From NCBI GenBank assembly GCA_947561395.2, contig OX387183.1, forward strand, positions 42,700,901 through 42,764,900: a DNA stretch of 64,000 nucleotides, written 5' to 3'. Of this stretch, positions 9,340 through 20,835 are shown one piece after another. How positions within the stretch are numbered: the stretch's first letter is position 1; each line of letters starts with the position of its first letter. A program made the translations under genes and the position numbers. The notes beneath the pieces were generated by a model. The model saw only the letters and a program-made list of their open reading frames with translations. It was not told the DNA's origin and ran no database searches. Source of the stretch: Buxus sempervirens. Taxonomy: Eukaryota; Streptophyta; Magnoliopsida; Buxales; Buxaceae.

Positions 9340-12189
9340 ATGGATTTTGGAAAAGAAGGAGGATCTGCCTCTAGACCTCCATTATTTGAAGGTAACAATT
9401 ATTCTTACTGGAAAGCAAGAATGAGAGCTTACCTGAAATCAATCGATGAGCGTGTTTGGCTCTCGGTTTGTAATGGTTATCATACACCTGAGATCACAAC
9501 AGAAGGAGGTGTTGTGATTCCTAAACCTCATGATCAGTGGACTAAAACTGAATCTGATCAATGTGGATGGAACAACAAGGCAATGAATGCCTTATTTTGT
9601 GCTGTTAGTGTTGAAGAATTTAGAAGAATTTCCTCATGTGAAGTCGCTAAGGAAGCTTGGGACATTCTTGAGGTCACTTATGAAGGAACCTCAGCTGTCA
9701 AGCTGTCAGGACTTCAAAGACTTACTACATCTTCCGAAACTCTATATATGAAAGATGCTGAGTCTTTTGATGAGTTTTATGCTAAACTCTCAGATATTGT
9801 TAATTCTAGTTTTAATCTTGGAGAAAAAATCTCTACATCAAAGGTTATTAGAAAAATCTTAAGATCTTTGCCTGAAAAATTCAGACCTAAAGTAACTGCC
9901 ATTCAAGAGGCAAAAGATGTAGATAACATGAGAATTGAAGATCTGGTAGGATCTTTACAGACTTATGAGCTAGATCTGAATATTCCTAAGAGGAGTAAAG
10001 GAATAGCTGTAAAATCTGTAAATACTGAAGAATCAGATAATTCTGATGTTGATATGGATGAGCTTGTTCTCTTAGCTAAAAAGTTTAAGAGAATGTTTAA
10101 AAAGAGACAATCCAATCCTTCATCATCCATGGACAGATCTAATAGGAGATCTGATAAGAAAATTTCTGATCCAAGAAAAGAGAAGAAATTTTCTCAGAAT
10201 GATGAAGTTCAATGTTACAAATGTAGAGGATTTGGACATGTTGCCTCTGAGTGTCCCTCAAAGGATAAAAAGAAAAAGACTAATTATCAGGTTACTTGGG
10301 ATGACAGTAACACTGATAATTCTTCACACTCTGATGAGGATATTTCTGCTAATTTTACTGCTTTCAATTCTTTTTACTCATCCTCCTCTGGTAGTTCAAT
10401 CTCTGGAATTGCAGGAGATAATAAAGAGACTTTATCAGATGATGAAGAAGAACTACAAGAAGCCTACAATCAGCTCTATAAGGAATTCAATAGAGCTCAG
10501 AAGAAAGTCAAGAAATTGAGTAAAAAATTGAAGGAATCAGAAACAGAGAAAAATAAAGCTCTTGCAGAAATAGATTTAATAAACCAGAAGTTACTTGAAA
10601 AACATGCCAAAGAAAATTCTCTGGTAACTTCTTTAACTGAAAAAACTGAAAAACTAAAAGAAAAGGAAGCTCAGATTTCTGCACTTCAAGGTAAAGTGAT
10701 TGAACTTGAGAAAGTTTCAAATTCAAGTAAATCTAATGCTTCAAATTCTTCTGCAGGAAATTATCAATTTGATGAGGAATCAACTTCAAAGGAAGTTCCT
10801 GAAAGCTCAAATTCTGCTGAAAAGAGAATGAGTGTAAGTAATCAAAACAAGGAATCTTCACAGAAAATTTCTGCTGGAGAAGTAAGACCAACAGGTAAAC
10901 CTTCAACTTCTGAGAAATCTAAATCTGTACAGTTTAGAAATACTGGCAGATCTAGAAATGTTGATTTTTCTGAACATAGGTTCATACCTGTATGTCATCA
11001 CTGCAATAAAAAGGGTCATATAAGACCAAAATGTTATGTATTGCATGGTTTTCCTGAGGGATATTTTGATAATAAGAGAAAAGTAAATCAAAGTAAGTCT
11101 CTAGATTTACATAACAGATTTGATTCTCTGTTAAAATTGACTGAAACATTAAATAAGGAAGTCACAAATCTATCAAAGAAACTTCCTTCAAAAACTCATG
11201 TAGTTGATGAAGGTACTTCTCAGAAAACTCCTGAAAAACAGATTTGGGTAAGAAAAGATTCCTTAGTTGCTAATATGGTTCATGTAGCTTTGAAAGCTCA
11301 TGATGTCAACATGTGGTACTTGGACAGTGGTTGTTCAAGACATATGTATGGACACAGGTCTATGTTTAGTACTTTTGAAGAATACTTTGGTGGAAGTGTT
11401 ACATTTGGTGATGGAAGCACTTCCCAAGTTAAAGGTAAAGGAACTGTAAATGGTCCAAATGGTGTTTGTCTGAAAGATGTATTATTTGTATCTGGTTTGA
11501 AGGCTAAATTGATTAGTATTAGCCAATTATGTGATTCCAGATTGTTTGTCAATTTTACCAGAAAAGAATGTAAAATCTTGAATAATTCTGGTAAAATTGT
11601 TCTTATAGGTGTAAGAACAAATGACAATTGTTATGGAATTATTGGAAACAATGAAAAATCTTTAAAATCTTCTGTATGTGATGAAATTGATTTGTGGCAT
11701 AAAAGACTGGGTCACATTAACTATAGAGATTTGTCAAACATCTCTAAGTCTGAACTGGTTAGAGGAATTCCAAAGTTTGGGAATAATAAAAACAAAGGAA
11801 TGTGTGGACCTTGCAATCAAGGAAAACAAATCAAAGCCACACACAAGAAAACCAACATTGTAGGAACCTCTAGACCATTAGAACTGATTCATATGGACTT
11901 AATGGGACCTACAAAGACTGAAAGTCTGGGAGGAAAGAGGTATATCTTTGTGGCTGTAAATGACTACAGTAGATATACCTGGGTAAATTTTTTAAGAGAA
12001 AAATCTGAATGCTTTGATTGTTTTAAACACTTGTGCTGTCAAATTCAAGTTGAAAAGAACTTGCAAATAAGGAGAATAGTTAGAATAAGATCTGATCATG
12101 GGACAGAATTTGAAAATCAGATGTTTTCCAAATTGTGTGAAGACCAGGGAATTAAACATGAATTTTCTGCTCCTAAGACTCCACAGTAA
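9340..12189 (+). pseudogene. copia gag-protease-integrase (N part), ends at a premature stop
   Basis: This is the first 949 codons of the copia polyprotein. Visible in order are: a UBN2/DUF4219-type gag start (LFEGNNYSYWKARMRAYL, residues 15-32); a CCHC knuckle CYKCRGFGHVASEC (about 292-305); a Lys/Glu-rich coiled-coil stretch (about 365-460); a second knuckle CHHCNKKGHIRPKC (about 552-565); the protease motif LDSGCS (about 661); the pre-integrase HHCC zinc finger (about 785-830); and the integrase core with its first two Asp residues (HMDLMGP and RSDHGTEF). The frame meets TAA at 12187-12189, where this family normally has Gln before NGVVERKN. A single C-to-T change explains the stop. The start ATG follows the PBS by about 45 bases. 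Confidence 0.93.
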
Positions 12190-13788
12190 AATGGAGTTGT
12201 GGAAAGGAAAAACAGAGTTTTGCAGGAAATGGCTAGAACCATGATGATAGCCAAGAAAGTGTCAACAAAATTCTGGGCTGAAGCTATAAATACTGCCTGT
12301 TATATAAGTAACAGAGTGTATGTCAGATCTGGATGGAAACAAACTCCTTATGAAATGTGGAAAGGAAAACAGCCAAACCTGAAATATTTTAGAGTCTTTG
12401 GAAGTAAATGCTATATTCTAAGGGACAGAGAAAATCTAGGAAAATTTGATTCTAGAACTGATGAAGGAATTTTTCTAGGATATTCTTCTTCTAGTAGAGC
12501 ATACAGAGTTTTTAACTTGAAAAAATTTGTTGTAATGGAATCTATTAATGTGTTAATAGATGATGAAGGAACTGACTGTGAACTTCTGCTGGTTGTAGAT
12601 GAAGAGGATGAAATCAAAGATGCTTCCTCAAGCATTGAAGTGGTTCCTCTGACAAAAACTCTCCAAGATCACCCTACTGAGCAAATTGTTGGAAATATTT
12701 CAGATGGTGTCAGAACAAGACATCAAGTACATAATGAGGTAAGATTTTCTTCTTATCTCTCTCAATTTGAGCCAAAATCATATAAAGATGCCCTGTTGGA
12801 TGAATTCTGGTTAAATGCCATGCATGAAGAAATAAACCAATTTACTAGAAATAATGTATGGGAATTGGTTGAAAGACCTTCTGATCTAAATGTGATAGGA
12901 ACCAAATGGATTTTTAAGAACAAATCTGATGAGAATGGGATAGTAACTAGAAATAAAGCTAGGCTTGTTGCTCAGGGATACACTCAAGTAGAAGGAATAG
13001 ATTTTGATGAAACCTTTGCTCCTGTAGCTAGGTTAGAATCAATAAGATTACTTTTGTCTATTGCATGCTATTTGAAGTTTAAACTGTTTCAAATGGATGT
13101 TAAGAGTGCATTCTTGAATGGATATTTGAATGAAGAGGTCTATGTAGAGCAACCTAAAGGATTTGAGGACACAAATCATCCTAAATATGTTTATAAACTG
13201 AACAAAGCTTTATATGGACTCAAACAAGCTCCTAGAGCTTGGTATGAGAGACTCACCTCTTTTTTACTTGAATCTGGTTTTTTTATGAGAGGAAATGTAG
13301 ATAAAACTCTCTTTATTCAAAGAGAGTCCAAACATATTTTGATTGCTCAAATCTATGTTGATGACATAGTGTTTGGATCTACTTCTGAAAATCATGCTCA
13401 CTCCTTTGCTGACTTAATGAAAAGTGAATTTGAGATGAGTATGATGGGTGAACTGAACTTTTTCTTAGGGCTTCAGATTTATCAATCTCAACAAGGGATT
13501 TTTTTCTCTCAAGCAAAATATGCTAGAAATTTAGTCAAAAGATTCAGTTTAACTCATGCAAAACATGCTAGGACTCCTATGAGTACTAGCTTAAAGCTTG
13601 GAAAAGATGAATCTGGTAAGGATATAGACCCTACCTTGTACAGAGGGATGATTGGAAGTCTTCTGTACTTAACAGCAAGTAGACCTGATATATGTTTTAG
13701 TGTTGGAGTGTGTGCAAGATATCAGACCAATCCTAAAGAATCCCATCTAAATGCTGTAAAAAGAATCATAAAGTATGTTAATGGTACT
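12190..13788 (+). pseudogene. copia integrase (C part) and reverse transcriptase, interrupted
   Basis: This is the direct in-frame continuation after the TAA. It starts with NGVVERKNR, which carries the third integrase catalytic residue (Glu), then the integrase C-terminal region, a variable linker (about 12580-12760) and a copia reverse transcriptase. RT landmarks are [43 protein letters not shown] and the catalytic YVDD near 13354. Coding stops at 13788, exactly where the LTR-B copy inserted between GGT-ACT and GTT. The reading frame itself is otherwise open and well preserved. Confidence 0.93.
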
Positions 13789-14651
13789 TTTAAGCACCTC
13801 ATTTTTGCGCTCCCAGAAAAAAACCAAAAATACAAACCCTGGACAGAAAGTCAGCCCTAAGGGGTGAAAAGTTGACTTTTTTGATCAAATGAAATTGGCC
13901 ACCTTGCTTTATCTCATTGGATAGAGAATCTCGACACGATTCCAACGCAACTGAGTTTGCAGGAATCGGGGTCCGGATGAAGGTTCTGCGGGCGGTCAAA
14001 CTTAAGGAAAAGCCGAGAGTTGACTTTTCCTCGAATTCCGTGCCAAGTACCTTGCTTTATATCATTGGATAGAGAATCTCGACACGATTCCAACGCAACT
14101 GAGTTTGTAGGAATCGGGGTCCGGATGAAGGTTCTGCGGGTGGTCAAACTTGAGCAGAGCCAAAAGTTGACTTTCTGCTAAAATCCGATCCAGAGGCCTA
14201 CCCCTAGGTCATTGGGTAGAGAATCTCGACACGATTCCAACGCAACTGAGTTTGCAGAAATCGGGGTCCGGATGAAGGTTCTGCGGGTGGTCAAACTTGA
14301 GCAGAGCCAAAAGTTGACTTTCTGATAAAATCCGATCCAGAGGCCTACCCCTAGGTCATGGGATGGAGGGCTCCGATACGATTCTAATGAAACTAAGTTT
14401 GCCCTGATCGGAGTCCGGATGAAGGAAATATGAGCTGACGAAATTCCAGGGCAGCAAAACCGGCAATCTGCGCACGTGGCAAAGAGCTGCACATGTGGCG
14501 AGTTGCGCAGGAAAATATCTCGGGGATTAAATCCGTAAATATCCAAACATACGAAATATCCCAGGGACTAAATCCGTGAAAATCCGAGAATATCGGATTA
14601 AATCAAAAATTTCCAGGGACTAAATCCGAATTTTTTAGATTTTTACGTTCG

Positions 14652-14722
14652 GCGAGCGGCGGCATTAAATGATTTTCATCATTATGCCGCTCGCGCGGAC
14701 GTGGTGAGCGGCATGCGCTCAC
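14652..14722 (+). repeat. GCGAGCGGC dyads upstream of LTR-B TATA box
   Basis: One dyad has 9-bp arms GCGAGCGGC / GCCGCTCGC (14652-14694). A second has perfect 7-bp arms GTGAGCG / CGCTCAC around GCATG (14704-14722). Both lie 45-115 bp upstream of TATATAAG. Other LTR-B copies carry different words at this position. Confidence 0.85.
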
Positions 14723-14766
14723 CTGGAGCTGGGCGCCAAGGTGGGTGCATGCCCTTTTTTCTCTCT

Positions 14767-14774
14767 TATATAAG
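14767..14774 (+). promoter_or_regulatory. TATA box of LTR-B copy B1
   Basis: TATATAAG follows the dyads and precedes a leader. A CCACCAG/GTAAACAT splice-donor-like sequence lies near 15075. Confidence 0.7.
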
Positions 14775-15849
14775 CCGCGCGGCATTTCGCGCAGAGGGGT
14801 TGGAAGGATTTTCGAAAAAAAACTAAGTGTTCAAATTGCTGGAGGGTTCGCAGGGTTTTTGTTTGATTTTCTTCTTCCTTCACCCGAAGCCCCCCTCTCT
14901 TCACCCCTGCTTGCTTCCCAGAAAACCCCAAGCGCCTCACCCCCCTTTGGTTCTTCTCCATTTCCACCCAAGCAAGTGGAAGCTTGCTACTGTTGGTGCG
15001 GTAAAGAGGAGGCTCCGGCCGCTGTCCGACTTCGAGGAGGCTCCCCCACTCAGCTCCAGAACTCAAGAACCACCAGGTAAACATCCCTGTTACTTTGGGT
15101 TATACATATATGAGTATGTGATGTTTTTTTCGTAAGCCGGTCTTATTCGGTGGTATGAGGCCACAGCCATGAAACCATGTTTTTTTTGTTCACTTCCATC
15201 TAATGAAGACCACCAAGTAAGGAAGAGGAAGATGCGTGTGTTGCTTGCGCCGAAAAGGGAGCATGTTCCCAAGTTCCCTTCATCCATTGTACCCCTGTAA
15301 ACCCCCCTCCTCATTCCCTTCTTCGGATGTTAGGGTGCATGCTTGAAGGTCTAGTCGTGCATGGGAACATGTAATGTTTGCATGTGGTTCCTTTTGTTTT
15401 TTTTTACATTGCTGGGTTTGCTAACATGCTGCTTGTGCACCCTTGAGCATGCTCCCATCACCCCCCTCCTTTTTCAAGCTGTTAATGCATCTGTACCAGT
15501 TTTTTATCGGGTTTGTTTTATTTCTTCTAAAAGATTTTGGGTTGTGGGATGAAGCATGAAGCATGTTTAGATTAATTTCAATACAAGTTTAAGTACCTTC
15601 TGGGGAGTGGTCGAAGCCCGGGGAAGTGTTCTGGGCATGTTATTCGTGAAGTATTTTGAAAGCATGGTTGTATTGTAAGTTTTCTGGGTTTTCAAAACTT
15701 GAAATAAAATGTAGTTAGATTAAATCCAAGATTAGTTGGGAGGTGTTCTGAGCATGTTAGGAGGCTAGTGGAACAGTTACAGACCAAAAAAAATCGGCCA
15801 GAGATGGAGATCTCAAAAAAACAGAGAGTTGAAAATTGCAGTGAGTTGC

Positions 15850-16040
15850 CGCCCATCTGGTGCCCACCTGGCGCTCACCTAGGAGGTGGGCGCCCCTTCC
15901 ATCTCACTTCCCGCCGAGCTGGCGCCCACCTGGCGTTCAGCTCGCGCCCACTAAAAACCAGGCGAAATTCTGGCGCCCTTCTCGCGCCCATCTCGCGCTC
16001 ACCTCCCGCCCAGCTCGCGCTCACCTGGTATCGGGTGAGC
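15850..16040 (+). repeat. ACCTGGCGC word cluster in B1
   Basis: The region is packed with CACCTGGCGC, GGTGGGCGCC, CTCGCGCCC and GCGCTCACC in both orientations. It lies downstream of the TATA box and so should be transcribed. LTR-E uses the same ACCTGGCGC word at 23690-23760. Confidence 0.75.
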
Positions 16041-17306
16041 GCCAGGTAAAAAACAGGCCGAATTGTTTTTTTTTTGAAAATTCCAAAAATACCCTTTACC
16101 ATACCGCGAGGGACTTCGCCCCCCGCACCCCCACCCCTTTGTTCGCTGCGCATCCAACTCGTACCTTGGTACGGGGAGGTACCCCACTCCGCTTCGCTTC
16201 GCCCACAGGGCCCCCGGGTACCTCCCCTTGGACCCAGCACAATGAGTCAGTTTTTTTTCTGACAGAGTGTCCATCTTGTGTTTTTTTCTGTGATTATTGC
16301 TAGATGTGAATGCCATTTCCGAACCGAACCGGATAAACCAATAGGGTTTCTGGGTCACCCGGAAACCCAATGTGGGACTTGGACCCCCGATCCAACTCGA
16401 TTTCCAGTGGGCCTTCCAACGGGGCCCACCCGCCCCAATAAACATGTATGCCTGCAACTTAATCAAGATAAGCCAAATTAACCGATTAAACCGGGCGGGC
16501 CAAACCTAAGGCGGTCCACCCGAACCAGACTTGTGAAATTGATGTATGAAATGCGTGGTTTGGCCGAGACCAAGGGCAAGGGCTTATCGGGCCCGCCAAA
16601 GCCCACCAACCGAACCAAGGAAGGGTGCAAACCCTAATCTCTGGTAACTTGGGCTTACAAGCCCAGATTTGGACTACGGGCCCCCAAGCCCAGTGTCCAA
16701 CTCACTTTGGCAGATTAAAAAGATAAATCCAATAAAAATACTTGGCCACCATGTGAGCCCACCTTAGGGGCCCACAAACCAGTCCGGCCCACTTGTGCAT
16801 GAAAAACACTTAATCTTCAAATCTGGACCTAAAGTAAAGTCAATGCACCAACCAAAGCCCAAAGGGCCTCTCAGGCTAGACTGAGGCCCACAAGGGACAC
16901 GTGGGCTCAACCCAGCCCACCAAGGAATCCGCGGGCCTTCCAACGGGGCCCGCCCAATCAGACCCATATCACTTTAATTAAGAAGATAAAATCAAGTAAA
17001 GGGACCCACACCACTTTGGCGGTCCCACCAGACTTAATCAAATTGCATGCTGGAATAGGAATCGGGTGAGTGAGAGACCAGAGTTGACTCAAACCAGGGA
17101 AACTTATGGGACCCGTCACTTGACGGGGTGGACTGGGGTGTCTACGGACTTCCCTAGACCGCAACCGAGAACAAACTTAGAATCTCAAGCCGCAGACCAA
17201 AAGCCCTAATAGACCAGATTAGGAACCCAGGTGTCCGCCTGCACCCCATCAGGTGGTGGCGACTCCGAATCTCCTCGTGCCGCGTTTCCCACTCGCGCAC
17301 AGTACT

Positions 17307-17816
17307 GTTGATCTAGGAATTTGGTTTTCCAAAGAAACAAACCCATATCTGACTGGATACACTGATGCTGATTGGGCTGGGTGTATGGATGATAGGAAAA
17401 GCACCTCTGGTGGTTGCTTTTATATGGGTAATAATCTCATTGCTTGGTTAAGCAAAAAGCAAAACTCAGTTTCTCTGAGTACTGCTGAAGCAGAGTACAT
17501 TGCTGCTGGAAGCAGTTGTACTCAACTAATTTGGATGAAACAAATGTTATCTGATTATGGTTTAGATCAGGACCAAATGATTCTCTTCTGTGACAATCAG
17601 AGTGCCATAAATATTTCCAAAAATCCTGTTCAACACTCAAGGACTAAACATATTGACATCAGGCATCACTTTATAAGAGAGTTAATTGAAGACAAAACTG
17701 TTTTGATTGAATATATATCTACTGAAAAACAGTTGGCTGACATTTTCACTAAACCTTTAGATCAGAACAGATTTGAAACTCTTAGGAAATCCCTAGGAGT
17801 TTGCTCTCAAAACTGA
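17307..17816 (+). pseudogene. copia RNase H, 3' end of pol after the LTR-B insertion
   Basis: Pol resumes in the same frame at 17307 (V-D-L-G-I-W-F), directly after the duplicated GTACT. The copia RNase H is complete in its key acidic residues: YTDADWAG, AEAEYIAA and LFCDNQSA. The typical copia end HIDIRHHFIRE and DIFTKPL is followed by a stop at 17814-17816. The upstream bases 17253-17306 that keep the frame open belong to the inserted LTR-B, so the ATG at 17253 is not a natural start. Confidence 0.93.
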
Positions 17817-18640
17817 AAATCAGGTTCTGTTTTGAGTTAATTTAGATGTAAAATAATCTACATATCTGTTCAAAATGTTCTTGTGTGTTCTTTATACTGA
17901 AATCTTAATTCAGGAAGCTTGATTATATGCATATTGATTGAAATGCTTTATAATCAACTATCATTTTTGTCTTGAACACTTTGGTGCATTGAAGTTTATT
18001 GTGTGTTTGAAGCTTGGATTCTATAGGCTATCACCTTTATGAAAAGAAAAGTTTTGGAAATGGCTGCCATAGAGACTAGAGTGAAAGCCACTGTAATTCT
18101 CAAAAAGAAAAAGAGAAAGAAGGTATATCCTTGGAATGAACTGTAAACTCAGGTTTTTTAAGGGTCAATGCCTTCTACAAAAAGAAAAGAAAAAGAGATC
18201 AGAAAAGGCTACCTATCTCTGATGTGCGAAAGCCACCAAAATGTAGTTGGGGTATGTCTATACTTTCCAAGTATGATTACACTAAAATAACCTTTCATAT
18301 GTATAAAGTGTAAAAGTCAAAAACTGTTTTCCACACACTACACAAATTAATATGCATATGCGCTCAATATCTTGAAGAAAATTTATAGTATGAGCAACCA
18401 TGAAGAAATTTTGGTCATAGATATGAAATGTGTCACATCTGAATTAACCTTGATAGGTTCCTTAAGATCAGTTTTGTGAATAAGTACTTCTTGGATTGAA
18501 TAACAGTTGATTATCTGGATGATTTTAGTTTAGTTAAAATCTTAGCTTTGTGTTTAGAAGTATGATTTCTTCATGAAGAATAGTTCACTTTCTTTTTTAT
18601 AAATTTTTGTCTTATGAGTGTATTTCTGTTTGAGTGTGCA
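17817..18640 (+). other. Non-coding spacer between pol and third ORF of copia element
   Basis: AT-rich sequence with no supported ORF. It holds short AAAAAGAAAAAGAG purine runs (about 18100-18200) and nothing else that I can name. Confidence 0.6.
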
Positions 18641-18641
18641 T

Positions 18642-18764
18642 GTGCACCTTCTACGTCGCTAGAAGCGTGCTAGTAGCCTCTTATCTGTTTCATGCTTTGG
18701 CACCTGCTGTGGTAAGCGACGCTGGATGCTCGCTGGCAGCGAAATTTTTTTTCCTATAAAAAGG
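18642..18764 (+). promoter_or_regulatory. Promoter-like block of copia third ORF: GCTGGTAGC-type dyads plus TATA box
   Basis: Word copies GCTAGAAGC / GCTAGTAGCC (18658-18677) and CGACGCTGG / CGCTGGCAGCG (18717-18741) match the LTR word. They are followed 14 bases later by TATAAAAAGG (18755-18764) and a CT-rich leader. A donor-acceptor pair is visible in the leader: GTTCAG/GTAAAT near 18881 and TTCTTCTTAG near 18964. It resembles a compact internal promoter with a leader intron. Confidence 0.65.
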
Positions 18765-19058
18765 GGGAAATCTGTTTCCTTTTTACCTCTGTTTTTTTAC
18801 TCTCTCTGCCTTTTCACCTCGCTCCTCTCGTCGTGGTCTTTCTGCCTTCGTGCTTACCCTCCGTCACCTTGTCCACTGTTCAGGTAAATTTTTTTTTCAC
18901 TGTCTTCATCTTGCTTCTCCATTCTCTGCTTCCTATTTCAATGGTCTACTCTTGTTCTTCTTAGCTAGGGTTTGGTAGATTCTTCTGCCATTAGGGCTTT
19001 GTCGTGCATTGTTTGTTTCTGTCTGTTTGTTCTTTCTCTTTCATTGTTTTTCTTCACC

Positions 19059-20348
19059 ATGCCACTCAAGAGAAAATCGAGGACTGATTCTCCTTCCACA
19101 TCTTCTCCTCCTGTGAGATCTTCTCCTATTATCTCTTCTCCTCCAGTGAGACCCCCTTCCCCTTCTCATTCCTCTGAACCTTTTCTTCGGAATGGTCTCT
19201 TTGATTTTAATGAGTTCTTCAAGCACCGACCACTCCTTTTGGAACGGGCCATTAAGCTTGAGTCTTTTTCTGAATCTCCTCTCTACTCATTGTTTTCGGA
19301 CAATGGTTGGAAAAAATTTGCATTGATTAGTGGTTTTGCCTATCCAGACCTAGTTTGAGAATTTTATTCAAACCTCCACCATCTGCATCTTGCCAATCAA
19401 GGCTATGTCAAAGCCTATATCAGGGGTATCTCTTTCGACTTCTCGAAAGAGCTTATCTCTTCTCTTCTCGAACTGCCCCTAGTTGATTCTCCTTCATTTA
19501 ACTTTCTTGATTCTCATACTGATCCTCCGATGGAGTCTATTATTCCTTCTCTCATTGTTCCGGGTGCTCCTACTTCCATCAAAAACAAGCCCAACTACCT
19601 TCCTCATGGCTCTCTTCAGGATCTTCTCCGGATCTTGAATCTGTTTGTGTGAGCTTCTCTGGTACCCTTAGATCACCATTCTGAGATTTCTCACTCGAGA
19701 GCAAGACTTCTTCATGCTCTCTGGAATAGAGATAGTATCTATATTCCCTCCATCATCTTCCATCAGATCCTTCAGTCTCGAAATTTAAAATCCAAGACTG
19801 CAGCTCTTCCTTTTGGCATATTCATATCTTACCTGTGCATTCATCAGGGGGTACTCCCTGATCCTGTTGAAATGATCATTAATCCCAGACCTCCCATTGA
19901 TTCCTCCACCCTGACCAGAAGTAAACGAGCTAATCCTTTTCGTTTAGTGTCTTCTGAACCCTCTTCTTCTCAGTCCTCTTTGTCCAGCTCTGATGCTGTG
20001 GCAATTATGGACAAACTGAATTCCATGCAAGCCTCCCAGGAGGCTATCAATTCTGAAGTTAGGGCTCACATGCTCATGATGAGCATGTTCAAATCAGAGA
20101 CTCAAGAGAAGCTGGAGAAACTGGCAAAGGATGTTGATTTTACCTGTGGTGAGGTACAACGGGATGTTGCTGCTCAGAAACGGATGCAAAATGAAGCTGA
20201 TCATTTTCTGGAAAGCATTCGGAAGACGCAGCTGGAGATGGATCACAAACTCTGTTGGCTGCACTCCAGGTCCCAAGATGCATACAAGCATTATTCAAGG
20301 AATTGGGAACCAAAACCACCTTCCAGAAAGGGGGAGTTTTTTGGATGA
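19059..20348 (+). pseudogene. copia third ORF, 'putative plant transposon protein' domain with coiled-coil tail
   Basis: The ATG at 19059 gives a basic start (MPLKRKSR, possible NLS) and a Ser/Pro-rich segment. It then has a conserved block with RPLLLERAIKLESF and GWKKFALISGFAYPDLV, an IRGISFDFSKELISSLLELP segment, a DSIYIPSIIFHQIL...ALPFGIFISYL segment, a Ser-rich linker, and a helical coiled-coil tail (about residues 310-400). Stops at 19356-19358 and 19650-19652 are in frame; both are TGA where a CGA (Arg) codon is expected, and the first Arg is retained in the homologous LTR-D protein. This position in Sireviruses is usually called 'env-like', but I see no signal peptide or membrane segment. 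It is homologous to the antisense gene at 31465-32929. Function unknown. Confidence 0.8.
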
Positions 20349-20561
20349 TGCTGCTGGAGTTGATGTTTCTGTTGATGGTTTTGTTGGGTTGTTGCTGCTG
20401 CTTGCTTGCTGCTTGCTGCTTGATGCCTGTTATTTTTGTTCTTTCTCTCTATGTGTTGTGTATTTGCATGTTTTTGAAAGTTGTCTTGTAGAGGAATTCT
20501 CTGTGGGTTTGTAAGGAAAGTGTTATGTTGGTTGGTTGGTTGTGTATATATGTGTATATAT

Positions 20562-20712
20562 CTGTTGGAACAATGTATACTCTTTTTGAATGAATGAAAT
20601 TCTGAATTCTCATATCTGTTGGAACAATGTATTTTGAATGAATGGAATTCTGGATTCTCATATATGTTGGAACAATATATAGTCTTTTTGAATGGATAAA
20701 ATTCTGGATTCT
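20562..20712 (+). repeat. Three ~50-bp tandem units
   Basis: Three imperfect copies begin CATAT(C/A)TGTTGGAACAAT and end GAATTCTG(A/G)ATTCT, starting near 20562, 20611 and 20659. They lie in the untranslated region before the copia PPT. Confidence 0.85.
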
Positions 20713-20823
20713 TCAAAATCACTGTCTCTCCTTATCAGTGTGGTTTTAAAACTCTTAAATCAAAATCAATATTAACCGGGTTTGATATTAAACACTGTTT
20801 TAAGGTTGTTGTCAGGCATTTGT

Positions 20824-20835
20824 CAAGGGGGAGAT
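20824..20835 (+). other. Polypurine tract of copia element
   Basis: CAAGGGGGAGAT lies directly before the 3' LTR. A second AAAGGGGGAG lies at about 20327-20336 inside the end of the third ORF. Repeated PPT-like tracts are a known Sirevirus trait. Confidence 0.88.

Larger units (their letters stand above)
13789..17301 (+). mobile_element. LTR-B copy B1 (solo LTR or LTR-only element) in copia pol
   Basis: This 3513-bp insertion is flanked by a perfect GTACT duplication (13784-13788 and 17302-17306). It begins TTTAAGCACC where other copies have TGTAAGCACC (one changed base) and ends CGCACA. It shows no PBS, gag or pol, and no pair of LTRs is visible, so it is most likely a solo LTR. Internal features are four diverged GTCAAACTT/CTCGACACGATTCC repeats (13,900-14,300), dyads at 14652-14722, a TATA box at 14767-14774, a second dyad-rich stretch at 15850-16040, and two CTTCCAACGGGGCCC motifs (about 16410 and 16937). 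The Pro/Arg-rich ORFs here are compositional. Confidence 0.9.

Noticed and set aside
15768-16466. Overlapping Pro/Arg/Gly-rich ORFs on both strands in LTR-B
   Set aside because: GC-rich word cluster with open frames on both strands and no conserved protein; the same region in other LTR-B copies is not open.
18972-19058. Upstream extension of the copia third ORF
   Set aside because: The codon at 18972 is TTG, not ATG, and the segment overlaps the probable leader after a splice acceptor; the ATG at 19059 is the better start.
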